Source of the DNA: Apostichopus japonicus
Taxonomy: Eukaryota; Echinodermata; Holothuroidea; Aspidochirotida; Stichopodidae
NCBI RefSeq assembly: GCF_037975245.1
Contig: NC_092573.1
Span: forward strand, 26,131,265 to 26,195,264
DNA length: 64,000 bases
Reading direction: 5' to 3'
Below the pieces are notes generated by a model. The model had not been told where the DNA came from and did not search any database. It saw nothing but the letters and a program-made list of their open reading frames with translations. Positions 36,501 to 46,658 of the stretch are shown here, one piece after another (position 1 is the stretch's first letter; each line of letters opens with the position of its first letter). The position numbers and the translations under genes are program-made.

Positions 36501-39500
36501 TGTCCTTCTCCAGTTTATTCCCTACCCCTTCCCTTAATCCTCTCTTTGTATCTCCACTGTTTATCTCCTACCTCTCCTCTTCCCCTGTTGGTTTCTTTCT
36601 TTCTTCTCTCCATCCCTTGTCTACTAATCCCCTTACATCTATCTCTTTGTGTTCACCATGCTCATTAACCTGTCTGTATTCTGTGTGTTTTTGTCCCGTC
36701 TGTTACTGTTACTTGTCATTTAGCCTTTGCAGAAGATCCTGCTAGGATCGAAACGTCAGGCCAACTTACTTTTACACAATGCTTATTGTTAGTAGTCTAC
36801 CTGCATATATTCTACTGTGCAGGGATTGCCTAAGCATAACCAAGCCGTCGTGATATCGATGGTTCATATTTGTTAACTGGTTGATAAATTAATATATGAA
36901 CACAACATATGTAATGAATAAAGCACATGACGTACTTCGTTAGCACAAACCTTTCCCTCTAATAAATGGCAATTTTAGATTTAAATGATGCTTTCGCTGT
37001 ATGTTTGTAAATGCTCCATGAAGGTTGTGAACAATCTCCGCACATGGAAACTTCCCGTACATAGTGCACGTACAGATAGCAAACCATTTACACAGTTAAC
37101 TCGCAATGAGATCGGTCATTGATAAAAATCTAACTAGGCAACAGTTAATTTTAGTAAACGACGCCTAGCCATTTACCCAACGTAACTACACATCCAAACA
37201 TGAAGTTTTTATTTGGCACTGAATCTCAACAATTGCGAAATACGACGGAAAACTTCAACAACGGAAGCAAATTTATAATACTTTTTAAGAAAAAGTCACC
37301 CAGGAAAGAACCTGGGCACGAAAACCAAACTACCAAACGACTGATCCGCTCTCAGCCCCAGTCCCCTTGCATCGGGACTGTGACTGTGTGATCATCGTCA
37401 GGTGTGTATCACCATTCCCGAAGGGAACAGATACTACACATGATCTTAGCCAAAAGGCCGAGAAGCGAATTTATAATACCGATGATTCAGTGATATCGTT
37501 CGTTCCAATAGCAACGCTGGATGAACAAAGAGTACACCTTTTGCACACAATGTATGTAGCCAAAGTATGCAGTGAAGGGACAAACTGAAGCCTATGGACG
37601 TTTTTTCGTGAGAAGTTTTGATTCGATTCTACCGATGCCCTTTAAGCTAATTTCCAATTGCCAACAGTATCCTATTCTTAAGATGAGCAACGCACATGTG
37701 ATCTTATATTCTGGTCTGTATGAGATATACAAACAAGGTTTCCATAAATTTGGCCTCTGGTCACTCCAAATGACCTTTGACCACCACAAAAAAACAAGAG
37801 GTTTCTTGCATTTAACGTGTAACAACTACATACTAAATATGAGATTGTTCCAAGCTTTCCTTCTTGAGATATCGTGTTTACAAGGTTTTCACCATTTGAC
37901 CGGTACCCCCATCCAAAAAACAAACAAAAACCAATAGTCTTATTTATTTAATATGGTTCTTCTATAGACCAAAAATTGCTCCAAGCTCCCCTTAAGTTAT
38001 TGAGATATCTTATTTACAAAGTTTCCACAATTTGACCCCTGGTGACTTCCTACTCACCAAATATGAGCTTGGTCCAAGCTTTCCTTCTTGAGATATCGTG
38101 TTTACAAGCAAGGCGTCACACAGACATACCCAAGTGTTAAAATCCACCATTGTTCATATCCACGTACCCTAACCTTAACAATAGCCTACACCATAACAAT
38201 AGAATTCTTTTATGGACGTGGTGATTCTTAAGAAATCACATTTAATTCTTTTGTTGAAGTCCTCGGTCAGAATACATAACAAGTGCCCACGTACACCCAC
38301 CCACACGCACTCTCATTCGCTTGCATGACTACAAAGGTTACGATTTCATCGATACCAAAAATGACATGCTCAAATATTCTGTGTTTTTGACATATAACAC
38401 GCAACACTAGTAACATGTAACCATAATTATAGACAGTGGCATATGTAGCCAAAGCTTCCAAAACACGAGGGGCTGAAAAGCGGCAGTGGGGCCATTCCAC
38501 AGAAGAACTTCATGTTACAGATGCTACGGTGGTCGTTTTCATTCAAAATTGCAAATTTCATCTTTCATCACGAAATATTGACATTAATCTCATACGTTTG
38601 ACGCTTTACCTTTAAATTGTGACATTTTGAAACTGTAATGGTTTATCATAAAATTCCGATATTTTTATCTCGAAATTTCCATGTTTAATCATGAAATGTT
38701 TACGATTTACCGTGTTCCTTCCAAGTCGGCATTTCATCTAATTTTCAATTTGAAAATGTGAAATTTTACCGTTAAATTGCGACGTTTTATCCACCCAGTT
38801 TTGACGTTTTATCTTCAAATTTCGACATTTTGTCTCCAAGAGTCTGAACGCTTATCTCGACGTTTCATCTCGAAATGTTAATTTGTAGTAATGATATTAT
38901 AATTCAAAATTTTGAGGAATTATGTCAGTCAAAATGAATGATTTGAATGTATAGGTTACATTTGTTCATGACGATTGAGTATTCATGGGTTATCCGAAAT
39001 ACGAAACATTTGGTCGGGACAAACACGTCGATTCTCCTGAATGAAATTATCTAATATTGGATTCTCCACTCTTCCAACGTTTTAGTGCTGTCGCATTCCA
39101 CCCTTCTCTGTCACTGATTCCAGGGGGGGGGGGGGGGGTGAATGAAGTGTCGGAAGAATTGTTGAGCGGTTTAACAATCTATTTACATCTTTGAAACTGA
39201 CAGTCCAGATGAAATTACATGAAGAACTACCATTACACTATTAACATTAACTGAGTGTGACCTAACGTGACTTAATTTTTGTTTCCTAACTCAAAATCCA
39301 AAAAATCTTTCAACTTGTATCCCCTACCGGTATCCATCCATGTTGAATTACATGGCTTTGTACTCAGGTGCGTATCCAGGGGGGAGCGTTGGGGGCGCGC
39401 GCCCCCCGGGTTAGGAAAAGAGGAGAGAAAAAAAAGAGAAGAAAAAAGGGAAAGGAGGGGGAAAAAAGAAAAGGAGGAGAGGAAGGAAGGGAAAAGAAAA

Positions 39501-42321
39501 AGAAAAAAGAGAGAAAAAGGAAAAAAGGAGGGAGTAGAAGATAGCCAATACCTCGGGAAGAGAAAGAGGAACAGTCATAGTTAAAGCGCTGATCCCTATA
39601 ACATACACAGGGTAGCCAGTGACAGATCAAGGATTACGGAGGGGGTGTGCGCCTCACCCTACCCCTTACACCGACAACTCCATTTTTGACGTTTCCATTT
39701 TTCCTCTCTCACTAATGTATCTACATAAATACTATATATGCTCTATCATAACGCGTGTGTGTGTATGGACGCCTTAAACAATTGTGCTATATGGAACCAA
39801 CTGTGGCTGGTCTTGAACTCGACCGAGTCGTCGGGGTACATGACGCATTTCGGGAAGGGGGCGACCGCCCCCAACCCCCCCCCCGAGCAAATTTTCTTTA
39901 TGACATCGCTATAGTAATTTCAAAATAGACTATGCTTAGATGCAACTTACAAGGCCTGGGAAGTGTCATTTCCAGCGATCTGGGAGGCATTTTCGGCCAA
40001 ATTTTTTCTTGTACGCTTCACGCTAACTCATGGTGGCGCTTCGCTTAGATAGTTTGCCTACAGGCTTCGCCCCTCCCTTGGCAATTACTCGCTACACGCC
40101 TGTTCGAATTTGTAAAGCAAAGAGCAGATATAACATCATATCAGTGAGCATTGAAATGCATGTGCCACGATGAACAGCCTCAAAAACTGTCTATGTGTGT
40201 AGTTAAAGGCGTAGGAGCCCAATTGGATTTGGGGGCTGTAATCAAGGGCGGCGGAACCGGGGGGCACAGGGGGCACGTGCCCCCCACTTTTCCTCAGGTT
40301 AAAAATGTGCCCTTTTTCTGCATAAAAATTGAGGTGTCTCAAGTTAGCAAGAGGCCAGGGAACCAGAATGAACACTCGGGAAGGGCCGTTTCCGGCCATC
40401 TGAGGGGTTTGTAAAACCAAAAATTTCTTGTACGCTCCGCGCCAACCGATGGTGGCGCTCCGCTCAGATAGTCGTGAATAAAATTTGCAAATCCTGGCTA
40501 CCCCCCTAACTTTTAGTGAATTTCTGTGGGTCATACTCAAAGCTATTTCGAATGGAAAAAAATGTCTGCATATTAACAAGAAATAAACTCTAATTCGGAA
40601 GATTCCTACATTAGCAACTAGCATGATTTCACCTCATTTTGTCTCAAAAGAAAACTTGTTCCTTGTTTCCCAATTTGCACATTGGATATTGCAGTGCTAG
40701 TATGCATATTTTCCTTGAAGGGGGGTGGGGCGTTGATGGAGTGATGTGTATACGCAAAGAAGATAATACAATAAGAGCTATAAAGGGTACTAAATATAAG
40801 GCTGCATCAGTCCAATCGAATTTCTGCAAAGTGCCCTTCGATGTCGGTGCCCCCCAGATTGAAAGTGCTTCCGCCGCCCTTGGCTGTAATGACTTGCCCG
40901 AAAAAAGCCAAAATTTCAACATATCAATGCCAATATCATATAAGCAAGCATCGGTCATTACAGTGCATGGCATCGTGTACCTTACGGTCCGTGAAAGTTG
41001 CACAGTATACCGCCGGATGCTATGTAAACAACGAAATGTCTTATGTAGATGGAGAAAAGTCATACAGATCCATTTATGTCAAAACTCTCTTTTACAGTAG
41101 TAATGTCGGCCAAGCTTAGAACTTTATTTTAATTACCAAGGAAATAATTGTTAAGCTATTCATTGCTATTTATTTTTCTTTCAGTAGGTGCCCGAAAAAG
41201 ATGGGGAAAAATTTGGTTGCGGGGGGGGGAGGGGGAGGGGGCTGCAGCCACCGCCTCCTACGGGACCTACGCCTATGTGTGTAGTGTTCGGTTTCGATAT
41301 ACCTGATATCGGAAATATCTGCTATTTTTCATTTCCTTCAACCAAGTTTTATAATAGCCGTTCTAAGAGGTTTTAATATTTCTACACCAATAAATTAACT
41401 GTGTCTGAATTTTCGAAAATTTCCTCACCAACATTCTTCATCATACTTTCCTCTACTCGTGCAACTTTGACCTGTCTTTTAGGGGTTCATGGAGGATTTT
41501 CTATATTGCTTGTCCATAGATTGAATTTTGTGCAACATTATGGGTATGTTTTGAAGTGATTTTATTCACGAGAAAAGTGAATTTTCAAATTCTCAACAAA
41601 TAATGGGCTTAAAACCTTGAAAAGTGGGGCTTTCGGATATTGTAGGCCGTGACGTAGAATCACCTACAAAAGCAATGATCCATAGGACATGCAATGAGGT
41701 CGAACATGATGTGTGACAATCTTCAAAAAGGTTATGGATGGAAAAAACTTTTGGGAAATACTTGGTTCTCAGGCAAAAGTGTACATCTGGTGGGTCATTT
41801 TCAAGCCCGAGAAGTGCTATTTCCGGTGATCTGGGGGGTATCAAAACCAGAAATTTTCTTGTACGCTGCGCGCCAACCGATGGTGGCGCTCCGCTTAGAT
41901 AGTAATTCGCGCCCCCCGGGTTAGAAAATCCTGGATACGCGCCTGGTACTGGTCATTTCTCTACCGGTACAACGATAACAACAAACACTATAAGGACGAA
42001 CTCATCATAACAACAGAATCTCAGACCTTATAGAGAGTGCTGGAGGTTCTTTTTAAACGATAGAAGACATACATAGGCCTCAATATATGGAATGTTAAAC
42101 GATGGACCAAGTCTGACCATCAACGTAGCCCCCCCCCACCTCCACCCCAGCCCAACTCACCGGTTCGTCAGGACTGCTCAAGAGTACTGCAGTTTGTGCA
42201 GTGATAACTTCGGAATAAAATAATTGGGTTTTTTTCTTCAATATTTCGAATAACTCACCATGACACAGAAGGCCAATTGAAAGAGCGACAACGGCAAAGA
42301 TCTTCATGGTATAGGCTTTAT
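30274..42321 (-). CDS. LU-domain (Ly6/uPAR) GPI-anchored protein, paralogue 2
   Basis: Same structure as paralogue 1: exons 42259-42307 (coding part), 33918-34076 and 30274-30554 join in phase 1 / phase 1 to 162 residues without a stop. Signal peptide starts MKIFAVVALS, mature start HALDCY, ten cysteines ending CICDENLCN, hydrophobic GPI-type tail. All splice sites are kept although the introns have taken in a foldback element, a Penelope-like element, a SINE and several hAT-type elements, stretching the gene to about 12 kb. The LU part differs from paralogue 1 almost only by amino-acid-changing substitutions, while the tail is identical in DNA. Cell-surface location is expected; ligand unknown. 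Confidence 0.85.
31120..33195. mobile_element. Foldback (TU-like) element, 2076 bp
   Basis: Ends TATGGAACGCGAAAAGG and CGCGTTCCATA lie inside a 6-bp target duplication CACCGC (31114-31119, 33196-33201). The inverted arms continue for over 100 bases and consist of imperfect repeats of GTTGTTGTCTAAACT (left) and TTTAGACATCAACGTGAG (right, about seven units). Copy 1 has the near-empty site around 11897. The interior holds another inverted pair (32595 / 32637) and a second copy of the end sequence (about 32690). No transposase. Modular foldback elements with repetitive arms were first described in sea urchin as TU elements; membership is inference. Confidence 0.85.
33918..34076 (-). CDS. LU paralogue 2, coding exon 2
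   Basis: Acceptor ending at 34077 and donor GTAAGA beginning at 33917 match paralogue 1 exactly in position. Encodes LDCY and cysteines 1-5. Confidence 0.85.
34250..34385 (+). repeat. 33/36-bp minisatellite, short allele
   Basis: About four units of the array found at 13535-13765 in copy 1. Confidence 0.8.
35367..36778 (+). mobile_element. Penelope-like retroelement, 5'-truncated, 1412 bp
   Basis: Flanked by the 12-bp duplication ATGCTTATTGTT (35355-35366, 36779-36790), single in copy 1 near 14748. It carries the C-terminal reverse transcriptase region and a GIY-YIG endonuclease, then a pyrimidine-rich 3' tail (36400-36720). Inserted into the LU paralogue 2 intron after duplication. Confidence 0.92.
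35370..36394 (+). pseudogene. Penelope-like RT C-terminus plus GIY-YIG endonuclease (decayed)
   Basis: The first part (to 35680) has the typical Penelope block LYTKPTDTHQYLH and SGIAFSQALRLRRIC. An in-frame TAG at 35680-35682 interrupts it, the frame continues to PEKPIIAYRRPRNLRDLIV, and a frameshift before 35949 leads into the next frame. That frame has a Cys-rich linker (CDRTSRCIVC), the GIY-YIG-like core YLISCRVCGIQYVGET, TTPKKRFYGHRS, VCEHFN, and RERLWIQRF. Family assignment is strong; the copy cannot make full-length protein. Confidence 0.9.
37282..37467 (-). mobile_element. SINE with U2 snRNA-derived head, 186 bp
   Basis: On the minus strand the element starts TCGCTTCTCGGCCTTTTGGC, continues with AAGATCATGTGTAGTATC and TGTTC (the conserved 5' end of U2 snRNA including the branch-site-pairing GTAGTA, one difference from the vertebrate sequence), then leaves U2 for about 135 bases of unrelated body with a hairpin (CCCAGGTTCTTTCCTGGG) and ends in CTTAAAAA. 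It is flanked by the duplication AATTTATAATAC (37270-37281, 37468-37479). Copy 1 has the empty site near 15238. Hence a retroposed SINE, not a U2 gene. Confidence 0.88.
37600..39238. other. Insertion specific to segmental copy 2 with degenerate repeats
   Basis: Absent from copy 1 (junction near 15363). 37770-38110 has three imperfect units around CCAAGCTTTCCTTCTTGAGA followed by TATCGTGTTTACAAG. 38530-38890 is a degenerate 20-odd-base repeat of TCGAAATTTCGACGTTTTAT type. A G-run is at 39123-39137. No gene and no resolved element ends. Confidence 0.6.
40008..40053 (+). repeat. Dispersed 46-bp hairpin module, copy 2
   Basis: Core CTTGTACGCT ... CTTAGATAGT, with one arm base altered (CACGCTAA instead of CGCGCCAA). 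Confidence 0.8.
40427..40472 (+). repeat. Dispersed 46-bp hairpin module, copy 3
   Basis: Core with intact GCGCCA / TGGCGC arms; ends CTCAGATAGT. Confidence 0.8.
41858..41903 (+). repeat. Dispersed 46-bp hairpin module, copy 4
   Basis: Intact core, 42 bases from the right end of the composite TIR element, suggesting the module is subterminal. Confidence 0.8.
42259..42321 (-). CDS. LU paralogue 2, coding exon 1
   Basis: Acceptor CCAACAG ends at 42322, ATG at 42305-42307, donor GTGAGT from 42258. Two replacement and two silent differences from paralogue 1. Confidence 0.85.
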
Positions 42322-42852
42322 CTGTTGGAATAATATAAGGAACGTAGAAATATTGTTGTATGAATTAGAGCTTCCCAGTAGCAAGAAGTATTTTTTGAAT
42401 ATTTTTTTTTTATCACGGAGTTTTGATTGTCCTTAATTAGCAGTTTTTGTCTTAAAGGTAGTGGGTCGCTGTATCTCGTCATTATCATGAGCAGAGCAGT
42501 CATATAGTAGGTTGCTATAGCTCGCCCGGCGTTTTAATAATGTATGCCAAGGGCGTAGGAACCGGGGGGGGCTGGGGCGCCAGCCCCCCCCCCCCAGTGA
42601 AAAATGTTGGGGGCGGAAGTATCATTCCGCCCCCCCGCTTTGCAAGTCAGAAAACCCCTTTTTCATTTCCAAATCAGAAAAAAAAATCATTTGGAGCACC
42701 AAATTGCATCTAAGGCCAGGTGAAAATACAAAATTAAGTTTACAAAATGGAGTGGGTGTTGAAGTGTGCTATATTGCACCAAATTGCATCTGAGGCTACC
42801 TGGAAATGGAAAAAATTCAAAAGGGGAGAGGGACACCCGATCCCCTTTGACC

Positions 42853-43720
42853 CATAGACGTACGAGGCGGGGGCAGACTGCCCCCTTAATTTCCAGAGGA
42901 CAAGAAATTCGGGCAAAAGTCCTGAAATATTCGGGCAGCCTAAGAGGAGATTTTTTTTTATATATATATAAATATGCAGTAGCTTGCCCGGATCTTTTTC
43001 AAATTTTTGCCCGACAATTTCATGTTTACTTTATGTAGCATCATGATGCCCGAATATTTCCGTGTAACACAACAGTAAGCGCAGCTCATCTGGGCTACCA
43101 CGCTTTTTGCACGATCAATTTTTTTTCTAACTAGTAAACTGTACACCTGGACATTTCCGATATGAGTGTATATTAGAAACATTTTCCCTTTTTCATGGAT
43201 GGTATACGGGGTGGGGGAGGGGGGACCTACAAGCCTAGAAGTACAGGTTTATCATATTCTTTGTTATATTTTATACTTTTATTGTGAGACAAATTGCAGT
43301 CTCACCTGACACAGCGACATTATTCCGCCTACGTGTCGTTGAACAATGTATGTTTTTCTGGAGGTAGCTGAGTACTGTGTTAAAATAATAAATACGGTAA
43401 CTAAAAAGGAGCTTAAAAAATATACTGTCCTATTTTTCCCCTTCAAAGTGATGTTACCATTTTTCTTCTTCTAATTTACCAAATTTTTGGGGAAGTGTAA
43501 ATTTCTAAAACGTGAGGTTATAAAATAAAGAATGTTTTGATGCAACTTGCAAGGCCTCAGAAGTGCCATTTCCTGCAATCTGAAAGGCATTTTTTGCCAA
43601 AAATTTTCTTGTACGCTACGCGCCAACCGATGGTGGCGCTCCGCTTAGATAGTGTCACGGGAACTTTCGGGCACAAAAATTTGTGCCCCCCCCAAACTGA
43701 AATGGTCCCATACGCCTATG
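42853..43720. mobile_element. Nested TIR element, 868 bp
   Basis: Ends CATAGACGTACG and CATACGCCTATG form an imperfect inverted pair. Flanks CTTTGACC and CTAGGACC could be a diverged 8-bp duplication. Contains hairpin module copy 5 at 43608-43653, 67 bases from its right end. Confidence 0.7.
43608..43653 (+). repeat. Dispersed 46-bp hairpin module, copy 5
   Basis: Intact arms GCGCCA / TGGCGC. As in copy 4, it sits close to an element's right end. Confidence 0.8.
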
Positions 43721-44975
43721 CTAGGACCACTCCCCAGACCGGCCATCAGTCTTCAGCCCCCCCCCCCACTCAAAAGTACCTTCCTACGCTACTGATGTAT
43801 GCAGTTATATATTAATAGTGGTTATTGGGTTTTTAGTTCAACGTTATAGTGCGTTTAAGTCAGAGAAAATGTTGATTGACATAGTAATAATCAACTTTAT
43901 AAAACAAAGAAAACATTTTTCTTTGCAATCGGGGAGGAGAAAGCTAGGGAGGTGTAGAAGATATTATCTTTGTAAGTCATGGACATGTAGCATTTATAAT
44001 ATATAACTGTTTTTAAGAAGGGTATCATTAAGATGAAGATGGTTGCTCATAGTGTTGAACCCGCCGCATATGCTTAACAATAATTATAACCTTATCATAT
44101 ATTATGTATCTACGGTACGGTACTGCATGTTACTAAAACCCAAGGCTCTGTAGTTGTATTTGGATATTTCGCGTTGTAATTATATATGGTATACTATTAC
44201 GGCCTACCTTTATTTGTCAAGTTAAAGTTAATCATGGTTAATCAGCTAGTCATGTTAACCAGTTGTTACATTCTTTGTAGTTACAAGTATCGAATAACGA
44301 ACGTCCATGTCAGATTGGAAAAAGAAACAGTAACCACCCCCTCCCCCAAACTGAAGTAATCTAACCATGCACAGCCAACCACCATGTAGATACAGACAGC
44401 TGCTAAAATAGCACTGAGCTCCTGGCAGAATTAAGGGAAGATTATAGCGGCGGGAAGGTATGGTTGTCACGCCTGGTGTACGAACGCAACTTGCACAATG
44501 CCTTTCATAATTATGCAGTGAAATAATATATGCAGGCTTAAGCTGTGTAATTACGAGGGCGACTGTATATCCATGTGGTGTGCGTAGGTGTGCGTAGGAT
44601 TACGGAGATGGGGGGGGGGGCAAACTTGAGATTTCCCAGACTGATTTGGGGGAGGGGACACACAGTGAAAACTAGTTAGACACAAATGGTGCCATCAATT
44701 ACTTGTCTCAAGCCGGTGCAAGGGTTCAGAATAATTCATTGTTTTTACCGATTATACATAAATTCATGAATGAAAACTTGAATCACTTGATGACTTAAAT
44801 GCTTACATGTCATACCGTGTGAGTGATTCCCCCCCCCCCCCCCGCCTGGCTACGGATTTGTGCACGCCATAGGTTAATTGCACACAATTGTACCTTAACA
44901 GCCGATTAAAAAGGCCGGATGTTTTACATAGAAAACAGCGAGAAACTTAGACGAACTTTTAGAATAAATACCTAC

Positions 44976-45100
44976 CTGAATAAGAAGAGCTCCACTTGAA
45001 GAAATAGTTAACTGATGGTGATTAGTGGGAATGGTCTGCTTTTGTTCAGAGCTAGAGGCAAATGTAACTGGAGACAGTTGTTTCTATTGATATGTACCAT
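44976..45100 (-). other. LU paralogue 2, probable non-coding first exon
   Basis: Donor CAG|GTAGGT at 44976/44975, counterpart of 16878; 5' end approximate. Confidence 0.45.
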
Positions 45101-45108
45101 TAGTCCTC

Positions 45109-45156
45109 ATCAGTGATTGGTCCGTTCACTTAAAAGCTTAACCAATCCCATTGCGA
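45109..45156 (-). promoter_or_regulatory. LU paralogue 2 promoter candidate
   Basis: CCAAT-type boxes at 45116-45120 and 45142-45146, same spacing as in copy 1. Confidence 0.45.
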
Positions 45157-45222
45157 CAACTCACCGAGGTTAGTATTGAGAACAACGGAATTTTCCCCTG
45201 ACTTTTCCCTTAGCCTTAAGCA

Positions 45223-46602
45223 AAGTTTGAAATGCATGCTATGATGTTCCAGGGGTATATATCAACACTAATTGGTTTACTTGTCACACTTAATGAAGGA
45301 TGAATGCCATTATCATATGTGCCTATATAGTGTCACTCTATTCAAATGTCAGCACACTTATCAAATATTAAAAGGATCTCCTGGTGGCTATAAAGCTGTT
45401 TAACAAAAGTGCAGACATTTTGCTGCACCTTTTGGTCAAACCAAACCCGTAGCATTGTTTTATCACGTATATATGGATGTCTTAAATTTGGTAATATTTT
45501 GAAAAATGCATCTGGCAACAGTAGAGTGACTGGGTTGTCATCAGTGCAATTGAGATGAATAGGTCTTTGTTTCTTTCTGGATAATGTTTCAAGAATTCAA
45601 TGTTTCAATAATTCATATACACAGAGGAAACCAATGTAATGGCATCTGCAGAAAAGTTGCATTTTTAATTATGAAATTCTTACTACATGAGATTGACAGC
45701 TATAAGCAGGCATTCCAAATGTATAAGTTTCCAATCTTAGATAAATTCAAGCATAGAAGAGTATAGTCCAAAGTATGCTATATATTAAAGAGCATTTGCC
45801 CAGATGACATCACAGACCATCTAGTGTTCTCCAACTTCATGGAGTAAAAGAAGGTTTAACCAGATAGAATGGATTACTTCAACAAACCATATCTTCAGTT
45901 ATTGGGATAAGCTATTGAGGTGGGCTTTTCACATAGCAGCAGTACGAAATACTTTTGTGCTTCCGAATAGATTTACAATGTCTGCCACACGACGATGCCG
46001 TTACCCTATTTCAACTGTTTAATGTACTAGGGTTTAAGAACAAAATGAAGTGACTAAACTTTTAAGATTAATGGACCATCTTAATGGGGGAGATGGGGGT
46101 GAGACCATGCCCCCACCTCACCCACCTGCCATCTTTGGCAGGGAGGAATTGGTGAATTGAGGGATTTTTTCTGCAAATTCAACCGGGGAAGAGTATAAGC
46201 ACGCAAAAAGCAAGAGTATTTATTATCAAAACCTTGCGTTTAGATCTAATTTATAGCATAAACTATGCTTCAGAATGAATTGTATGACGTATAATGTGTA
46301 TTTTTTCCCTAGAGAGGATTCTCCCACCCCTCGCACTCCATGGAAGTCGGCTTCACGACTCCACGCCCGCCCTCCCCACTCTCTCCTTTACATTTTTTTA
46401 TATTTTTATCTCTGGGCCTTCCATGCAGAGGTTCAACCCCTCGTTTATAAGAAGGGGGATTTTAAATTGCTGTCCATTATTATTACGTCATAATAGATCC
46501 TCACGCAGACAATAAGGTTACAAAAATAGAGCAGAAATACATCAATGCAGCAAGTCTAAAATTATTGTATTGACAAGCAGTTTTACTTTTCTTTCTGTAT
46601 AG
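45223..46602. other. Non-coding stretch
   Basis: Unique to this place in the window; no gene recognised. It could be intron or upstream region of the broken nuclease-helicase paralogue. Confidence 0.4.
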
Positions 46603-46658
46603 CAAAGGATATCCAGAAAGCGAAAGAATCAGCAAGTATTTATCTAAAGCGTGTTCAG
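46603..46658 (+). pseudogene. Nuclease-helicase paralogue, upstream exon a
   Basis: Acceptor CTTTCTGTATAG ends at 46602 and donor CAG|GTATAA follows 46658. 56 bases, entering at phase 2 (two bases complete a codon): KDIQKAKESASIYLKRVQ. Open in the frame that continues through exons b and c. A charged helical segment with no domain assignment. Confidence 0.5.

Larger units (their letters stand above)
39365..41945. mobile_element. Composite TIR element, 2581 bp
   Basis: Ends CAGGTGCGTATCCAG and CTGGATACGCGCCTG (14 of 15 inverted) lie between copies of GTACT (39360-39364, 41946-41950). Copy 1 reads straight through GTACT near 15473. Inside are a purine-only tract (39415-39540), three copies of the 46-bp hairpin module (40008, 40427, 41858), and G/C-run borders typical of further MITEs (40206, 40250, 41187). 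Apparently several elements nested within one another. No transposase. Confidence 0.8.
42548..43794. mobile_element. hAT-type MITE with nested insertion, 1247 bp
   Basis: Same family as 11108-11486 (ends CAAGGGCGTAGGAA / TTCCTACGCTACTG). Flanked by the 8-bp duplication ATGTATGC (42540-42547, 43795-43802); copy 1 retains the single site near 16053. Interrupted by another element at 42853-43720. Confidence 0.88.
23828..45222. repeat. Segmental duplication, copy 2 (21.4 kb, insertion-laden)
   Basis: Direct copy of 5264-17120. Extra length comes from insertions absent in copy 1: 25595-26121, most of 26900-29750, 31120-33195, 35367-36778, 37282-37467, 37600-39238, 39365-41945 and 42548-43794. It carries the intact second LU gene. 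Confidence 0.9.

Noticed and set aside
36363-36745. Pro/Leu/Ser-rich open frames
   Set aside because: They lie in the pyrimidine-rich 3' tail of the Penelope-like element and are low-complexity translations.
37423-37467. Functional U2 snRNA gene
   Set aside because: Only the first 44 bases match; the Sm site and 3' stem-loops of U2 are absent and the element has target duplications, so it is a SINE.
39279-39630. Lys/Glu-rich and Phe/Leu-rich open frames on the two strands
   Set aside because: Both come from a purine-only tract (39415-39540) inside a transposable element.
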